Shown here one piece after another: positions 46,692 to 58,368 of a stretch of 64,000 nt of DNA; within the stretch, counting starts at the first letter, position 1; every line of letters begins with the position of its first letter. A program made the translations under genes and the position numbers. The stretch spans positions 186,001 to 250,000 of the forward strand of contig NZ_JACSQJ010000002.1 in NCBI RefSeq assembly GCF_014836665.1, written 5' to 3'. The DNA comes from Luteimonas colneyensis (GTDB lineage Bacteria; Pseudomonadota; Gammaproteobacteria; Xanthomonadales; Xanthomonadaceae). Below the pieces are notes generated by a model that ran no database searches, was not told the DNA's origin, and saw only the letters and a program-made list of their open reading frames with translations.

Positions 46692-47765
46692 ATGCATCTG
46701 ATCCGCCTCGAGCTGCGGAACCTGCGGAATCTGGTCGATGTCGTGCTGGAGCCGGGTGCCGGACTGAACCTGCTGGTCGGGCGCAATGGCGCCGGGAAAA
46801 CCAGCGTGCTGGAAGGCCTGCACCTGCTGGCCTATGGGCGAAGCTTCCGCGGACGCGTACGGGATGGCCTGGTCCGGACCGGCAGCAGTGTGGTCGAGGT
46901 GTTTGCCGAATGGCATGCGGCGACCGGAGAGGGCCGCCATCGCGCCGGCCTGCGGCACGGTGGCAGCAGCTGGGAAGCCAGGATCGACGGCGGTACGGTC
47001 GGCCACCTCGGCGAACTCTGCGCGGCCTTCATGGTGGTGACCTTCGAGCCTGGCAGCCATGCGCTGGTGTCCGGGGGAGGCGAGCCCCGGCGCAGATTCG
47101 TCGACTGGGGACTGTTCCACGTGGAACAGGGCTTCCTGCAGGTCTGGCGCCGGTATTCGCGGGCGCTGAAGCAGCGCAATGCGCTGCTCAAGTCCGGGGC
47201 CGGCGTCGGGCAGATCTCCGCATGGGACCACGAGCTGGCGGTGTCCGGGGAGGAGCTGACCCGACGGAGGGCGCTGTACCTGGAGCGGCTTCAGGAACGG
47301 CTGGAGCCCGTGGCCGCGGCGTTGGCGCCCTCGCTGGGGCAGGCCATGCTGGAATTCGAGCCCGGCTGGCGCCAGTCCAGCCTGTCGCTTGCGGATGCGC
47401 TGGCGGTCGCGCGGGAGCGGGACCGGACGCTGGGTCATACCAGCGTGGGCCCCCATCGTGCCGACTGGCGCCTGCGGCTGTCCGGGAAAGGCGAGGGCGA
47501 GAGCCTGTCGCGTGGCCAAGCCAAGCTGGCGGCGCTGTCCTGCCTGTTCGCGCAGGCGACGGACTGCGCCGTGGAGCGTGGGGACTGGCCCGTGATCGCG
47601 CTCGACGACCTGGCGTCGGAGCTGGATGCCGAGCATCGAGGTCGCGTGCTGGCGTTCCTGGGGAACGTGCCGGCCCAGGCGTTCATCACCGGAACCGATC
47701 TGCTTCCGCTGGATGAAGGCGGCAGGGTGTTCCACGTGGAACAGGACACCGTGACCCCGCGCTGA
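46692..47765 (+). CDS. recF: DNA replication/repair protein RecF
   Basis: A 357-residue SMC-like ATPase that loads RecA at gaps. Start MHLIRLELRNLRNLVDV, Walker A GRNGAGKTS, signature SLSRGQAKLAAL and Walker B VIALDDLASELD. Two parS palindromes lie within the coding sequence, translated as FHVEQ each time (47113 and 47728), so the protein carries them without loss of motifs. ATG 46692 is used; a TTG two codons earlier is possible. Confidence 0.95.
   Translation: MHLIRLELRNLRNLVDVVLEPGAGLNLLVGRNGAGKTSVLEGLHLLAYGRSFRGRVRDGLVRTGSSVVEVFAEWHAATGEGRHRAGLRHGGSSWEARIDGGTVGHLGELCAAFMVVTFEPGSHALVSGGGEPRRRFVDWGLFHVEQGFLQVWRRYSRALKQRNALLKSGAGVGQISAWDHELAVSGEELTRRRALYLERLQERLEPVAAALAPSLGQAMLEFEPGWRQSSLSLADALAVARERDRTLGHTSVGPHRADWRLRLSGKGEGESLSRGQAKLAALSCLFAQATDCAVERGDWPVIALDDLASELDAEHRGRVLAFLGNVPAQAFITGTDLLPLDEGGRVFHVEQDTVTPR
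47113..47128. promoter_or_regulatory. parS-like site 2 (inside recF)
   Basis: Perfect palindrome TGTTCCACGTGGAACA in the recF coding sequence, encoding part of LFHVEQG. Confidence 0.85.
47728..47743. promoter_or_regulatory. parS-like site 3 (recF 3' end)
   Basis: Perfect palindrome TGTTCCACGTGGAACA, 22 bp before the end of recF, encoding part of VFHVEQD. Confidence 0.85.
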
Positions 47766-47797
47766 GCGGATCAACGCCACAATCGAGGTCTGATTCG

Positions 47798-47813
47798 CGT
47801 TCCACGTGGAACA
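47798..47813. promoter_or_regulatory. parS-like site 4 (recF-gyrB gap)
   Basis: Reads CGTTCCACGTGGAACA, one mismatch at the first base of the palindrome. It lies in the 325-bp recF-gyrB gap (47766-48090), which otherwise holds the gyrB promoter and no gene that I can support. Confidence 0.78.
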
Positions 47814-47975
47814 TCATCGTGCTCCGAGGCTCTCGGCCCCAGGTCGGCCGGATGCTGGCGGTGGACCCTTCCCGGGTCATGGCAGGTCCGCTTGCCGGAA
47901 GGGGAGGGCCTGCGCATATCGTGCGGAGCCGCCCGCGCTGCCCGCCACGACAAGGCATGCCCGTCCATGAAGCCC

Positions 47976-48002
47976 TTGCCAACGGGCCTGAAATGCTATA
48001 AT
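47976..48002 (+). promoter_or_regulatory. probable gyrB promoter
   Basis: A perfect TATAAT (47997-48002) is preceded by TTGCCA (47976-47981) with a short 15-bp spacer. Transcription would begin about 80 bp before the gyrB ATG. Confidence 0.58.
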
Positions 48003-48027
48003 CGCCGTCTCAAGCCCCTATAAGTAA

Positions 48028-50544
<2,517 letters not shown>

Positions 50545-50612
50545 ACGGGCGGGTTGACGCCGCCTTCAGCCGGTGCCGCCTACAACGTCTGCAGCCCAAC
50601 CAGGACGTCGCC

Positions 50613-51428
50613 ATGAGGATATTGCCGATTGCCGCCGCTGCCGCCGCCACCCTGGCGGTTGCGGCCTGCGCCACCACCACCTCGTCCACCGGGCGCACCC
50701 AGTACGTCGGCGCGGTGTCCCAGGCCCAGCTCGACCAGATGGGGGCCCAGGCCTTCAACGAGCAGAAGGCGCAGATGCGCCAGACCGGCGACGCCGCGCA
50801 GAAGCGCTACGTCAGCTGCGTGGTCAACGCGATCGTCGCCCAGCTGCCCGCGGACCAGCGCCGGATCGCCTGGGAGTCGGCGGTGTTCGTGGACGACAAT
50901 CCGAACGCGTTCGCGCTCCCCGGCGGCAAGGTCGGCGTGTACACCGGCATTTTCAGCGTGGCGCGCAACCAGGACCAGCTGGCCGCGGTGATCGCGCACG
51001 AGGTCGGCCACGTGGTCGAGCACCACCACGACGAGCGCATCACGCGCCAGATGGGCGCGCAGGGCGCCCTGGGCGTGGTCGGCGCGCTGGTGGGCTCGCG
51101 CTATGGCGAGGGGGCCACCCAGGCCACCAACCAGCTCGGCGGGGCCGCGCTGCAGACCGCTTTCCTGCTGCCGGGCTCGCGGGTGCAGGAAAGCGAGGCC
51201 GACGTGGTTGGCCAGCGCCTGATGGCCGCCGCCGGGTTCGATCCCCGCCAGGCGGTCAACCTGTGGCAGAACATGATCGCCGCCAGCGGCGGATCGCGCC
51301 CGCCGCAGTGGCTGTCCACCCACCCGGATCCCTCCGCCCGCATCGGCGAGCTGCAGTCGCGCGCGACCGCGCTGGTGCCGACCTGGGAGCAGGCCCGCGC
51401 GGCCGGCCGTCGACCGGCCTGCGGCTGA
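50613..51428 (+). CDS. M48 family metalloprotease lipoprotein
   Basis: A 271-residue periplasmic protease, signal ending LAVAACA (Cys19). The zinc site is HEVGH in IAHEVGHVVEHHH, with the third ligand in the SRVQESEAD segment and STHPDPSARIGEL near the end, as in the LoiP/YcaL branch of M48. Related proteins act in outer-membrane quality control. It follows gyrB on the same strand with no clear terminator between them, and is followed by the TPR gene. Confidence 0.9.
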   Translation: MRILPIAAAAAATLAVAACATTTSSTGRTQYVGAVSQAQLDQMGAQAFNEQKAQMRQTGDAAQKRYVSCVVNAIVAQLPADQRRIAWESAVFVDDNPNAFALPGGKVGVYTGIFSVARNQDQLAAVIAHEVGHVVEHHHDERITRQMGAQGALGVVGALVGSRYGEGATQATNQLGGAALQTAFLLPGSRVQESEADVVGQRLMAAAGFDPRQAVNLWQNMIAASGGSRPPQWLSTHPDPSARIGELQSRATALVPTWEQARAAGRRPACG

Positions 51429-51547
51429 ATCAGCGCGCCATTGGCCGATGGTGCGCTCGCGCCACCGGCCCGGATTCTGTTAGGTTTGGCACCCCCCGTG
51501 CGCAGGCCGGCGTCGCCGGCATGCGTCCTGCAGCCAAGAGGTCCTCC

Positions 51548-52744
51548 ATGTCCGCTTCCACTTCCCATCGCCATCTCCTGGTCGTCGCGATTGCCGGCGT
51601 GCTCGCCGTGGGCACGGCCGCCGATGCCTTCGCGCAGGCCCGTGGCTCCGCCGAGCGCCGGGGCGCCCGGCAGGAACGCGCCGCCGAGAAGACCGAGGTG
51701 GTGAAGGAATATCCGGCCGCGACGCGCGAGGAACCCGGACTCCGCGCCAGCCCGCGCATCGGTCCCCAGATCAACAAGCTGTCGGAAGCACAGCAGGCCG
51801 GCGACCTCGCCGCCGCGGAAGCCGCTGCCAAGGAGATCCTGGACAACGACAAGGCCAACGCCTACGAGCGCGCCATCACGCTGCGCCTGCTGGCCGACCT
51901 GCTGATCAACGACGACAACGCCCGCGCCGCCGACCTCCTGCGACAGGCGCTGGAACTCGACGGCCTGGGCAACAACGAGCATTACGGCACCATGCTGGCG
52001 CTGTCCCAGGTCCAGCTGGTCGAGGAAGACTACGCCGGTGCCCTGGCCACGCTCGACCGCATGGTGGCGGAGACCCGCACCGACAAGGCCGACGTGCAGG
52101 TCATGCGCGGCAACGCGCTCTACCGCCTCGAGCGCTATGACGAGGCGATCGCCGCGCTCGAGCCCGTGGTCAAGGGCAATGCGGAAGCCCGCCCCGAATG
52201 GACGCAGCTGTTGATGGCGTCGTATGCCGACGCCGGTCGCGCCGGCGAGGCGGCGACGCTGGCCGAGCAGGTCGCGTCGCAGGCGCCGGGCGACAAGCGC
52301 GCCCAGCTCAACCTGGCCAACATCTACCTGCAGGCGGACGACCACGCCAGGGCGATCGAAGTCTACGAGCGCCTGCGCCAGGCCGGCCAGCTCGACGAGG
52401 ACCGCGACTACAGCAACCTGGCGGCGCTCTACCTGAACACCGAGAACGGCGAGCCCAAGGCCATCGCGGTGCTCAACGAAGGCCTCGACAAGGGCATCCT
52501 CAAGGGTGACTACCGCACCTATGCCTCGCTCGCGCAGGCCTACTACTTCTCCGACCAGTACGAGAAGGCGATCGAGTTCTACGGCAAGGCGGCGCCCCTG
52601 GACGACGACGGCAGCACCTACCTGAACCTCGCGAAGGCGCTGTCCAACGAGGGCCGCGACGCCGAGTCCAAGGCCGCGGCGCAGAAGGCTCTCGACAAGG
52701 GTCTGTCCAATCCGGAAGAGGCGCGCAAGCTGCTCGCACGCTGA
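51548..52744 (+). CDS. exported tetratricopeptide-repeat protein
   Basis: A 398-residue protein with a cleavable signal (MSASTSHRHLLVVAIAGVL, ending AFAQ). The rest is an alpha-helical repeat scaffold: units such as YERAITLRLLADLLI, YRLERYDEAIAALEP, LNLANIYLQADDHARAIEVY and AYYFSDQYEKAIEFYGKAA. It is a probable periplasmic protein-interaction scaffold. Located just upstream of tonB, in the order known from Xanthomonas-like genomes, but no direct link to TonB is shown. Confidence 0.85.
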   Translation: MSASTSHRHLLVVAIAGVLAVGTAADAFAQARGSAERRGARQERAAEKTEVVKEYPAATREEPGLRASPRIGPQINKLSEAQQAGDLAAAEAAAKEILDNDKANAYERAITLRLLADLLINDDNARAADLLRQALELDGLGNNEHYGTMLALSQVQLVEEDYAGALATLDRMVAETRTDKADVQVMRGNALYRLERYDEAIAALEPVVKGNAEARPEWTQLLMASYADAGRAGEAATLAEQVASQAPGDKRAQLNLANIYLQADDHARAIEVYERLRQAGQLDEDRDYSNLAALYLNTENGEPKAIAVLNEGLDKGILKGDYRTYASLAQAYYFSDQYEKAIEFYGKAAPLDDDGSTYLNLAKALSNEGRDAESKAAAQKALDKGLSNPEEARKLLAR

Positions 52745-52887
52745 CGCCGCGCGCAAAACATCTCCTTTAATGCGGTGGTACTGCGCCGCACGATTGGGGT
52801 AAGCTTGGAAATTCCCGCGCAGAACACGGTCGCGGATCCAGACAACATTCGGGGCGCTCGCCGCCCGGCCAGAATCGAGTTCCCCGC

Positions 52888-53553
52888 ATGACGCAGCACG
52901 CCACGACCCTTGACCGGAACAACGACCAGGACGAGGGCCTGAACTGGGCGCGTATCGCCGGCTTCACCATGGTGGTGGCGTTCCACGCCGCCGCCGTCCT
53001 GCTCCTGCTGGCGCCGGTGAACCCGCCGAACGCCGCGCAGGAGGAAGAACAGGTCACCCGCGTGGTGATCATCGAACCGCCGCCGCCGCCCCCGCCGCCG
53101 CCGCCGCCGCCGCCGAAGCCGCCGGAACCCCAGCCGATCAAGGAGCTGGTGCCGCCGCAGCCCTCGCCGCTGCCGCCGCCGCCGGAAGAGCCGCCGGTGG
53201 TCTTCGACGAGCCCTCGCCGATGGACACCCCGGCCCCGCCGCCGGCCCCGCCGGCGCCGCCGGCCCCGGCTCCGAGCATCGGCGCCAGCGTCGACCCCTC
53301 GTCCAAGAGCATGAACCCGCCGAAGTATCCGCCGGCCGCGCTCCGCGCCGGCATCACCGGCCAGGTCGTGCTGGTGGTGGACGTGGACGCTTCGGGTAAC
53401 GTGACCAACGTGTCGGTGGAGAAGTCCAGCCGCAACCGCGACCTCGATCGCGCCGCGATCGACGCCGCCCGCCGCTGGCGCTTCAACCCCGAGGTCCGCG
53501 ACGGCGTCCCCGTGGCCGGCCGCGTCCGTGTCCCGGTGGACTTCGTCCTCTAA
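52888..53553 (+). CDS. tonB: energy transducer TonB
   Basis: A 221-residue TonB: inner-membrane helix (about 24-42, IAGFTMVVAFHAAAVLLLL), a long proline-rich arm beginning IIEPPPPPPPPPPPP and running to about residue 130, and the C-terminal domain MNPPKYPPAALRAGITGQ with AARRWRFNPEV. It carries proton-motive force to outer-membrane TonB-dependent receptors. First gene of tonB-exbB-exbD1-exbD2. The 143 bp upstream were checked for a Fur box; none was recognised. Confidence 0.95.
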   Translation: MTQHATTLDRNNDQDEGLNWARIAGFTMVVAFHAAAVLLLLAPVNPPNAAQEEEQVTRVVIIEPPPPPPPPPPPPPKPPEPQPIKELVPPQPSPLPPPPEEPPVVFDEPSPMDTPAPPPAPPAPPAPAPSIGASVDPSSKSMNPPKYPPAALRAGITGQVVLVVDVDASGNVTNVSVEKSSRNRDLDRAAIDAARRWRFNPEVRDGVPVAGRVRVPVDFVL

Positions 53554-53646
53554 GGGCGCAAGCACGCCGCGAGTGCCGCAAGCTTTGCAACACCGCTCCG
53601 CCCGCTCCACCCTTTCCAACATCACAACATCTAGAAGGTAAGCGTC

Positions 53647-54393
53647 ATGCTGCAGGAAACCACTAACGTCCCCGCCGCTGGAGGCAGCAACGCCGCAGCG
53701 CTCCAGCAGATGGGCTTCGCGGACATGATCCAACACATGGACGCGGTCGGCTGGGTGGTGCTCATCACCCTGCTGGTCATGTCGGCCATGTCGATCTACT
53801 GGATCATCTTCAATGCCATCAAGCACGCCCGCCTGCGCGGCCGCTCGGACCGCGTGATCAACACGTTCTGGGAAACCCAGAACGCGCAGGACGCGATCCG
53901 CTCCATGGAAGAAGAAGCGCGCAGCGAGCCCTTCTCGAAGGTCGCCCTCGATGCCGCCCAGGCGGCCGCGCACCACCAGCGCCATGAAGGTTCGCGCCTG
54001 GTCGAGTCGCTCAACCGCTCCGAGTTCGTCGACCGCGCGCTGCGCCAGGGCGTGACCCGCGAGTCGCTGAAGCTCGAGGCCGGCCTGACCGTGCTCGCCA
54101 CCGTCGGCGCGACCGCGCCGTTCGTCGGCCTGCTCGGCACCGTGTGGGGCATCTACCGCGCCCTGATCCGCATCGGCGCCAGCGGCCAGGCCGACATCGG
54201 CGCGGTGGCCGGCCCGGTCGGCGAGGCGCTGATCATGACCGCCATCGGTCTCGGCGTCGCGATCCCGGCGGTGCTCGGCTACAACTTCTTCGTCCGCCTC
54301 AACCGCGGCGTGAACAACAAGCTCGACACCTTCGCCCACGACCTGCACGACTTCTTCGCCACCGGCTCGCGCGTCGGCGAGCAGAAGCACTAA
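53647..54393 (+). CDS. exbB: MotA/TolQ/ExbB proton channel protein
   Basis: A 248-residue inner-membrane protein with three helices. The channel region is GLTVLATVGATAPFVGLLGTVWG followed by GPVGEALIMTAIGLGVAIPAVLGYN. With ExbD it uses the proton gradient to energise TonB. Size matches Xanthomonas ExbB. It follows tonB by 93 bp. Confidence 0.95.
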   Translation: MLQETTNVPAAGGSNAAALQQMGFADMIQHMDAVGWVVLITLLVMSAMSIYWIIFNAIKHARLRGRSDRVINTFWETQNAQDAIRSMEEEARSEPFSKVALDAAQAAAHHQRHEGSRLVESLNRSEFVDRALRQGVTRESLKLEAGLTVLATVGATAPFVGLLGTVWGIYRALIRIGASGQADIGAVAGPVGEALIMTAIGLGVAIPAVLGYNFFVRLNRGVNNKLDTFAHDLHDFFATGSRVGEQKH

Positions 54394-54424
54394 GCGCAGA
54401 CGTACGGGTCCGAGGAGAACCGAC

Positions 54425-54850
<426 letters not shown>

Positions 54851-54868
54851 TCCGGAGTAGTTCGCACC

Positions 54869-55282
54869 ATGGCTTTTTCATCCGATTCCGGTGACGGCCC
54901 GATGGCCGACATCAACATCATTCCGCTCTGCGACGTGATGCTGGTGCTGCTCATCATCTTCATGGTCACCGCGCCCCAGCTGTCGTACCCGATCGACATC
55001 GACCTGCCGCAGCGTTCGACGAATCCGCCGGTGAACCCGGTGGATCCGCCGGAGCCCATCCGGCTGCGCATCGACGCCGGCGGCCAGGTGTTCTGGAACG
55101 ACAGCCCGGCCCCGATGTCGGCGCTGCGCAACATGATGGAGAGCGAGGTGCAGCGCGATCCCAACAACCAGCCCACGCTCGAGATCGACGTCAACGCCGA
55201 GGCCGATTACGGCGTGCTGGCCAAGGTGCTGGCCGAAGCGAAGAATGCACAGATGATGAAGATCGGTTTCGTGAGGAACTGA
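54869..55282 (+). CDS. exbD2: biopolymer transport protein ExbD2
   Basis: A 137-residue ExbD paralogue with [20 protein letters not shown] carrying the conserved Asp; the periplasmic part differs clearly from ExbD1. In Xanthomonas, exbD2 is dispensable for iron uptake but has been tied to plant reactions, a role that would not apply if this organism does not infect plants. GGAG lies before the start. A terminator follows. Confidence 0.92.
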   Translation: MAFSSDSGDGPMADINIIPLCDVMLVLLIIFMVTAPQLSYPIDIDLPQRSTNPPVNPVDPPEPIRLRIDAGGQVFWNDSPAPMSALRNMMESEVQRDPNNQPTLEIDVNAEADYGVLAKVLAEAKNAQMMKIGFVRN

Positions 55283-55345
55283 TCCGCAAGAGTCTCCCGG
55301 CGTCGCCTGCAGCGCGTCGCGGAGGAACAACACGCTTGCTTTCTT

Positions 55346-55374
55346 GCGCCGCCCCACAAGGGCGGCGCTTTTTT
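55346..55374 (+). terminator. rho-independent terminator after exbD2
   Basis: Nine-bp perfect stem GCGCCGCCC/GGGCGGCGC with loop CACAA followed by six T residues. Confidence 0.9.
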
Positions 55375-55397
55375 GCGTAAGGGTGAAAGAAAAGCGT

Positions 55398-55651
55398 TTG
55401 CCACGGATTTACGCGGATGGCGCGGATTTACACGGATAGGGCAACAGCTTTGCCAGGAGCCGGTAGGAGCAGCTATAGCTGCGACCGGTGTGCTGAACGG
55501 CGTAGCAGCCTTGCCTCGCAAACCGTCATTCGTGGGCGCGGCGCTTATGCGATGGTTGTCCGCAGGTATCGGTCGCAGCTATAGCTGCTCCTACACAAGC
55601 GAGCTGTGCTTTATCCGCGTGATCCGCGTGATCCGCGTGAATCCGTGGCAA
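55398..55651. repeat. long palindromic intergenic repeat, copy 2 (composite)
   Basis: Outer arms start TTGCCACGGATTTACGCGGA and end GCGTGAATCCGTGGCAA. The right arm has three tandem GATCCGCGT units (55611-55640). Inside the loop lies a GTAG-type REP pair (55463-55594). The element fills the gap between the exbD2 terminator and the end of pdxJ. Confidence 0.9.
55463..55594. repeat. GTAG-type REP inverted pair nested in copy 2
   Basis: Left arm 55463-55488 begins GTAGGAGCAGCTATAGCTGC; right arm 55570-55594 ends GCAGCTATAGCTGCTCCTAC. They are perfect complements over about 25 bp and differ from the comF copy only in the central ATA/ACA positions. The 81-bp spacer has no gene. Confidence 0.88.
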
Positions 55652-55666
55652 GAGCCTTCTGCGCCG

Positions 55667-56407
55667 CTACAGAAGAGCGAGGTACCGGCCGACGGTGGTG
55701 GACAGGCCGTCGTAAAGGGCTTCGCTGATGAGGGCGTGGCCGATGGAGACTTCCTCGATGCCAGGGACGGCGGCCAGGAAGTCGCGCAGGTTGGACTGGC
55801 TGAGGTCGTGGCCGGCATTGACGCCGAGGCCGGCGGCGCGCGCGCGGCGCGCGGTGTCGGCGCAGGCGGCCAGCGCGGCGGCGGCATCGCCTGCGGCGTG
55901 GGCGTCGGCGAAGGGGCCGGTGTAGATCTCGATGCGGTCGGCGCCGGTTTCCGCGGCCGACTCGACGGCGCTGCCGGCGTCGGCGAACAGACTGACCCGG
56001 CAGCCGAGATCGCGCAGTTCGGCGACCAGCGGGGCGAGGCGGTCGCGGTCGCGTTCGAAGTCGAAGCCGTGGTCGGAGGTGATCTGGCCGTCGTCGTCGG
56101 GCACCAGGGTCGCCTGCGCCGGCCGCGCCTTGCGGCAGAGCGCGATGAAGCCGGGATAGCCGGGCCGGGGAGCGGCGAAGGGGTTGCCTTCGAGATTGAG
56201 TTCGACGCCACGCTCGCCGGCGAGCGCAGCCAGGGCGATGACATCGTCGGCGCGGGCGTGGCGTGCGTCAGGGCGGGGATGCAGGGTCAGGCCGTGGGCG
56301 CCGGCGTCCAGGCAGGTGCGCGCGGCGCGCAGCATGTCGGGCTCGGCGCCGCCGCGCGAATTGCGCAGCACGGCGATCTTGTTGAGATTGACGCTGAGGC
56401 GGGTCAT
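55667..56407 (-). CDS. pdxJ: pyridoxine 5'-phosphate synthase
   Basis: A 246-residue TIM-barrel enzyme that forms pyridoxine 5'-phosphate from 1-deoxyxylulose phosphate and 3-amino-2-oxopropyl phosphate. Start [17 protein letters not shown] and motifs [57 protein letters not shown] all match PdxJ. Its presence next to exbD2 mirrors Xanthomonas order. Confidence 0.97.
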   Translation of the reverse strand: MTRLSVNLNKIAVLRNSRGGAEPDMLRAARTCLDAGAHGLTLHPRPDARHARADDVIALAALAGERGVELNLEGNPFAAPRPGYPGFIALCRKARPAQATLVPDDDGQITSDHGFDFERDRDRLAPLVAELRDLGCRVSLFADAGSAVESAAETGADRIEIYTGPFADAHAAGDAAAALAACADTARRARAAGLGVNAGHDLSQSNLRDFLAAVPGIEEVSIGHALISEALYDGLSTTVGRYLALL

Positions 56408-56437
56408 GGGGCGGCAGGATACGCGCGGAACGCGACG

Positions 56438-56713
56438 TCAGCCGCGCGCGGTATCGCCCGGGGCGGTGTCCGTGACTGCGGCCGCGGCGCGGCGGGCCTC
56501 GGCCTCGTCGCGCAGGCGCTTCAGCTCCATCGGGTCGAGCATCATGCTGTCGTCGCGCGACTGGTTGCCGACGCGCTGCGCCAGCAGCCCGAGCACCCAG
56601 GCCACGGTGCCGGCCAGGGCGACGAGCAGGCAGATCACGGCCAGCGCCATCGAGGATGCGTTCAGCGCCACCGCGAAGGCGGCCACGGCCAGGAGCAGGA
56701 ACAGCCAGGGCAT
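56438..56713 (-). CDS. small membrane protein, unknown function
   Basis: A 91-residue protein with two hydrophobic helices (about 2-20 and 24-44) and a charged cytoplasmic-looking tail (MMLDPMELKRLRDEAEARR). No family recognised. It lies 30 bp before pdxJ on the same strand and may be co-transcribed. Confidence 0.65.
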   Translation of the reverse strand: MPWLFLLLAVAAFAVALNASSMALAVICLLVALAGTVAWVLGLLAQRVGNQSRDDSMMLDPMELKRLRDEAEARRAAAAVTDTAPGDTARG

Positions 56714-56869
56714 GGGGTGTCTCCGCGGGGTCGGATGCGCAGTCTAGCCCGCCTGACGCCGCGCCCGCGCGGCCGCCGGACGGCGGGAGCCTGCCGCCGG
56801 TCGCGGTTCGGGACACGCAGCGCCCGGCCATGCGTCGCCGGGGACGGCCGGAGCCGGCGGCGCGCCCGC

Positions 56870-58309
56870 CTAGAGCAGCGGTGACAGCAGGCGGGCGAGG
56901 GCCTCCGGCAGGCGGGCACGCAGCAGCGGGCGATGGCGACCGCGCTGGACGCGCGGCGCATTGGCGAGCTCGCCTTCGAGCAGGGTCGCCAATGTGGCGG
57001 CGATGCCCGGATCGTCGAACAGCACCGAGACCTCGAAGTTCAGGCGGAAGCTGCGGTGGTCGAAGTTGGCGCTGCCCACCAGCACCAGCTCGTCGTCGAC
57101 CAGCAGGCTCTTGCTGTGCAGCATGCGCGGCCCGTACTCGTAGATCTTCACTCCGGCCAGCAGCAGGGCGCCGAAGTAGGAGCGCGCCGCCAGCGTCACC
57201 AGCTTCGAATCGCTTTCGCGCGGCACCAGCAGGCGCACGTCGAGGCCCGCGGCGGCGGCCGAGGTCAGCGCCATCATCGCGGCCTCGCCGGGCACGAAGT
57301 AGGGCGTGGTCATCCACACCCGGCGCTTCGCGGCGTGGATGGCGGACACGTGCATGCGGTGGATGGCCTCCCACGGCGAGTCCGGGCCCGACACCAGCAC
57401 CTGGGCGCGGATCGGGCCGGGGCCGGTGTCCGGCGGCGTGTCGCGCGCGACGCTGGACAGGAAGTCGCGGCTGCCGGTGGCATAGGCCCAGTCCTCGCAG
57501 AACACCAGCTGCAGACGCCGCACCACCTCGCCCTCGAGGCGCAGGTGGAGGTCGCGGTAAGCCTGGTCGCCAAGGCGCTCGTCCTGCTCGTCGGTGACGT
57601 TCATGCCGCCGGTGTAGGCGACGCGGCCGTCGATCACCACGATCTTGCGATGGGTGCGCAGGTTGGCCCAGGGCCGGCGCCAGACGTGCCCGAAGCGCAT
57701 GGGGTGGAACCAGGCGACTTCGCCGCCGGCATCGAGCAGCGGCTGGAAGAAGCGGCGCGAGCGCGCCGACCCGATGGCGTCCACCAGCAGCCGGACCTCG
57801 ACGCCCGCGCGTGCACGGGCGGCCAGTGCGTCGCGCAGCGCGGCACCGGTGCGGTCGGGCTCGTAGATGTAGTACTCGAGATGGACGTGCTTCGTGGCGG
57901 CGGCGATGTCGGCCAGCAGCGCGTCGTATTTCGCCGCGCCGTCCACGAGCAGGCGCACGTCGCGCGCGGTCGACGGTGCGAGCCCGGTGCTGGCCACGGC
58001 GAGGCGGGCGAGCTCGGCGGCGTCGGCGTGCGCCGCGTGTTCGAAGGCGGCGCCGGCATCCATCGACTCGCGGCTGCGCGCGCGCCGGAGCCGCTGGCGC
58101 CGGATCCGCTGCGGCCCGAACACGTGGTAGACGAAGAAGCCGAGGTAAGGCAGCAGGGCGAGGCCGAGCAGCCAGCTCAGCGTCGCCACCGGCTCGCGCT
58201 TCTGCAGCACGATCCAGCCGCCGAGCAGCAGCAGGTAGGCGGCCCACAACGCCAGCAGCCACGTACCCAGGTGGGGGATCGACAGGAGGGCCTGCCAGGC
58301 TTCGCGCAT
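56870..58309 (-). CDS. cls: cardiolipin synthase (phospholipase D family)
   Basis: A 479-residue enzyme that condenses two phosphatidylglycerols. Two N-terminal membrane helices (about 15-60) precede two HKD active sites: HRKIVVIDGRVAYTGGMNV and HSKSLLVDDELVLVGSANFD. HLEYYIYEPDRTG and the C-terminal NAPRVQRGRHRPLLRARLPE region match ClsA-type enzymes. Monocistronic between the small membrane gene and a divergent radical SAM gene. Confidence 0.92.
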   Translation of the reverse strand: MREAWQALLSIPHLGTWLLALWAAYLLLLGGWIVLQKREPVATLSWLLGLALLPYLGFFVYHVFGPQRIRRQRLRRARSRESMDAGAAFEHAAHADAAELARLAVASTGLAPSTARDVRLLVDGAAKYDALLADIAAATKHVHLEYYIYEPDRTGAALRDALAARARAGVEVRLLVDAIGSARSRRFFQPLLDAGGEVAWFHPMRFGHVWRRPWANLRTHRKIVVIDGRVAYTGGMNVTDEQDERLGDQAYRDLHLRLEGEVVRRLQLVFCEDWAYATGSRDFLSSVARDTPPDTGPGPIRAQVLVSGPDSPWEAIHRMHVSAIHAAKRRVWMTTPYFVPGEAAMMALTSAAAAGLDVRLLVPRESDSKLVTLAARSYFGALLLAGVKIYEYGPRMLHSKSLLVDDELVLVGSANFDHRSFRLNFEVSVLFDDPGIAATLATLLEGELANAPRVQRGRHRPLLRARLPEALARLLSPLL

Positions 58310-58368
58310 CGCGTCCAGACGCTTCCCCCGTCGCAGGGACTGAGACCACCAGCGGCTAGGCTAGCCGT

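Noticed and set aside
52745-52887. Fur box or riboswitch before tonB
   Set aside because: No GATAATGATAATCATTATC-like sequence and no conserved RNA fold were recognised; promoter hexamers are also too weak to call.
53070-53280. CCG/CCGCCG repeats in tonB as a possible CRISPR-like or satellite array
   Set aside because: They encode the proline-rich arm of TonB in frame, with no spacer/repeat pattern.
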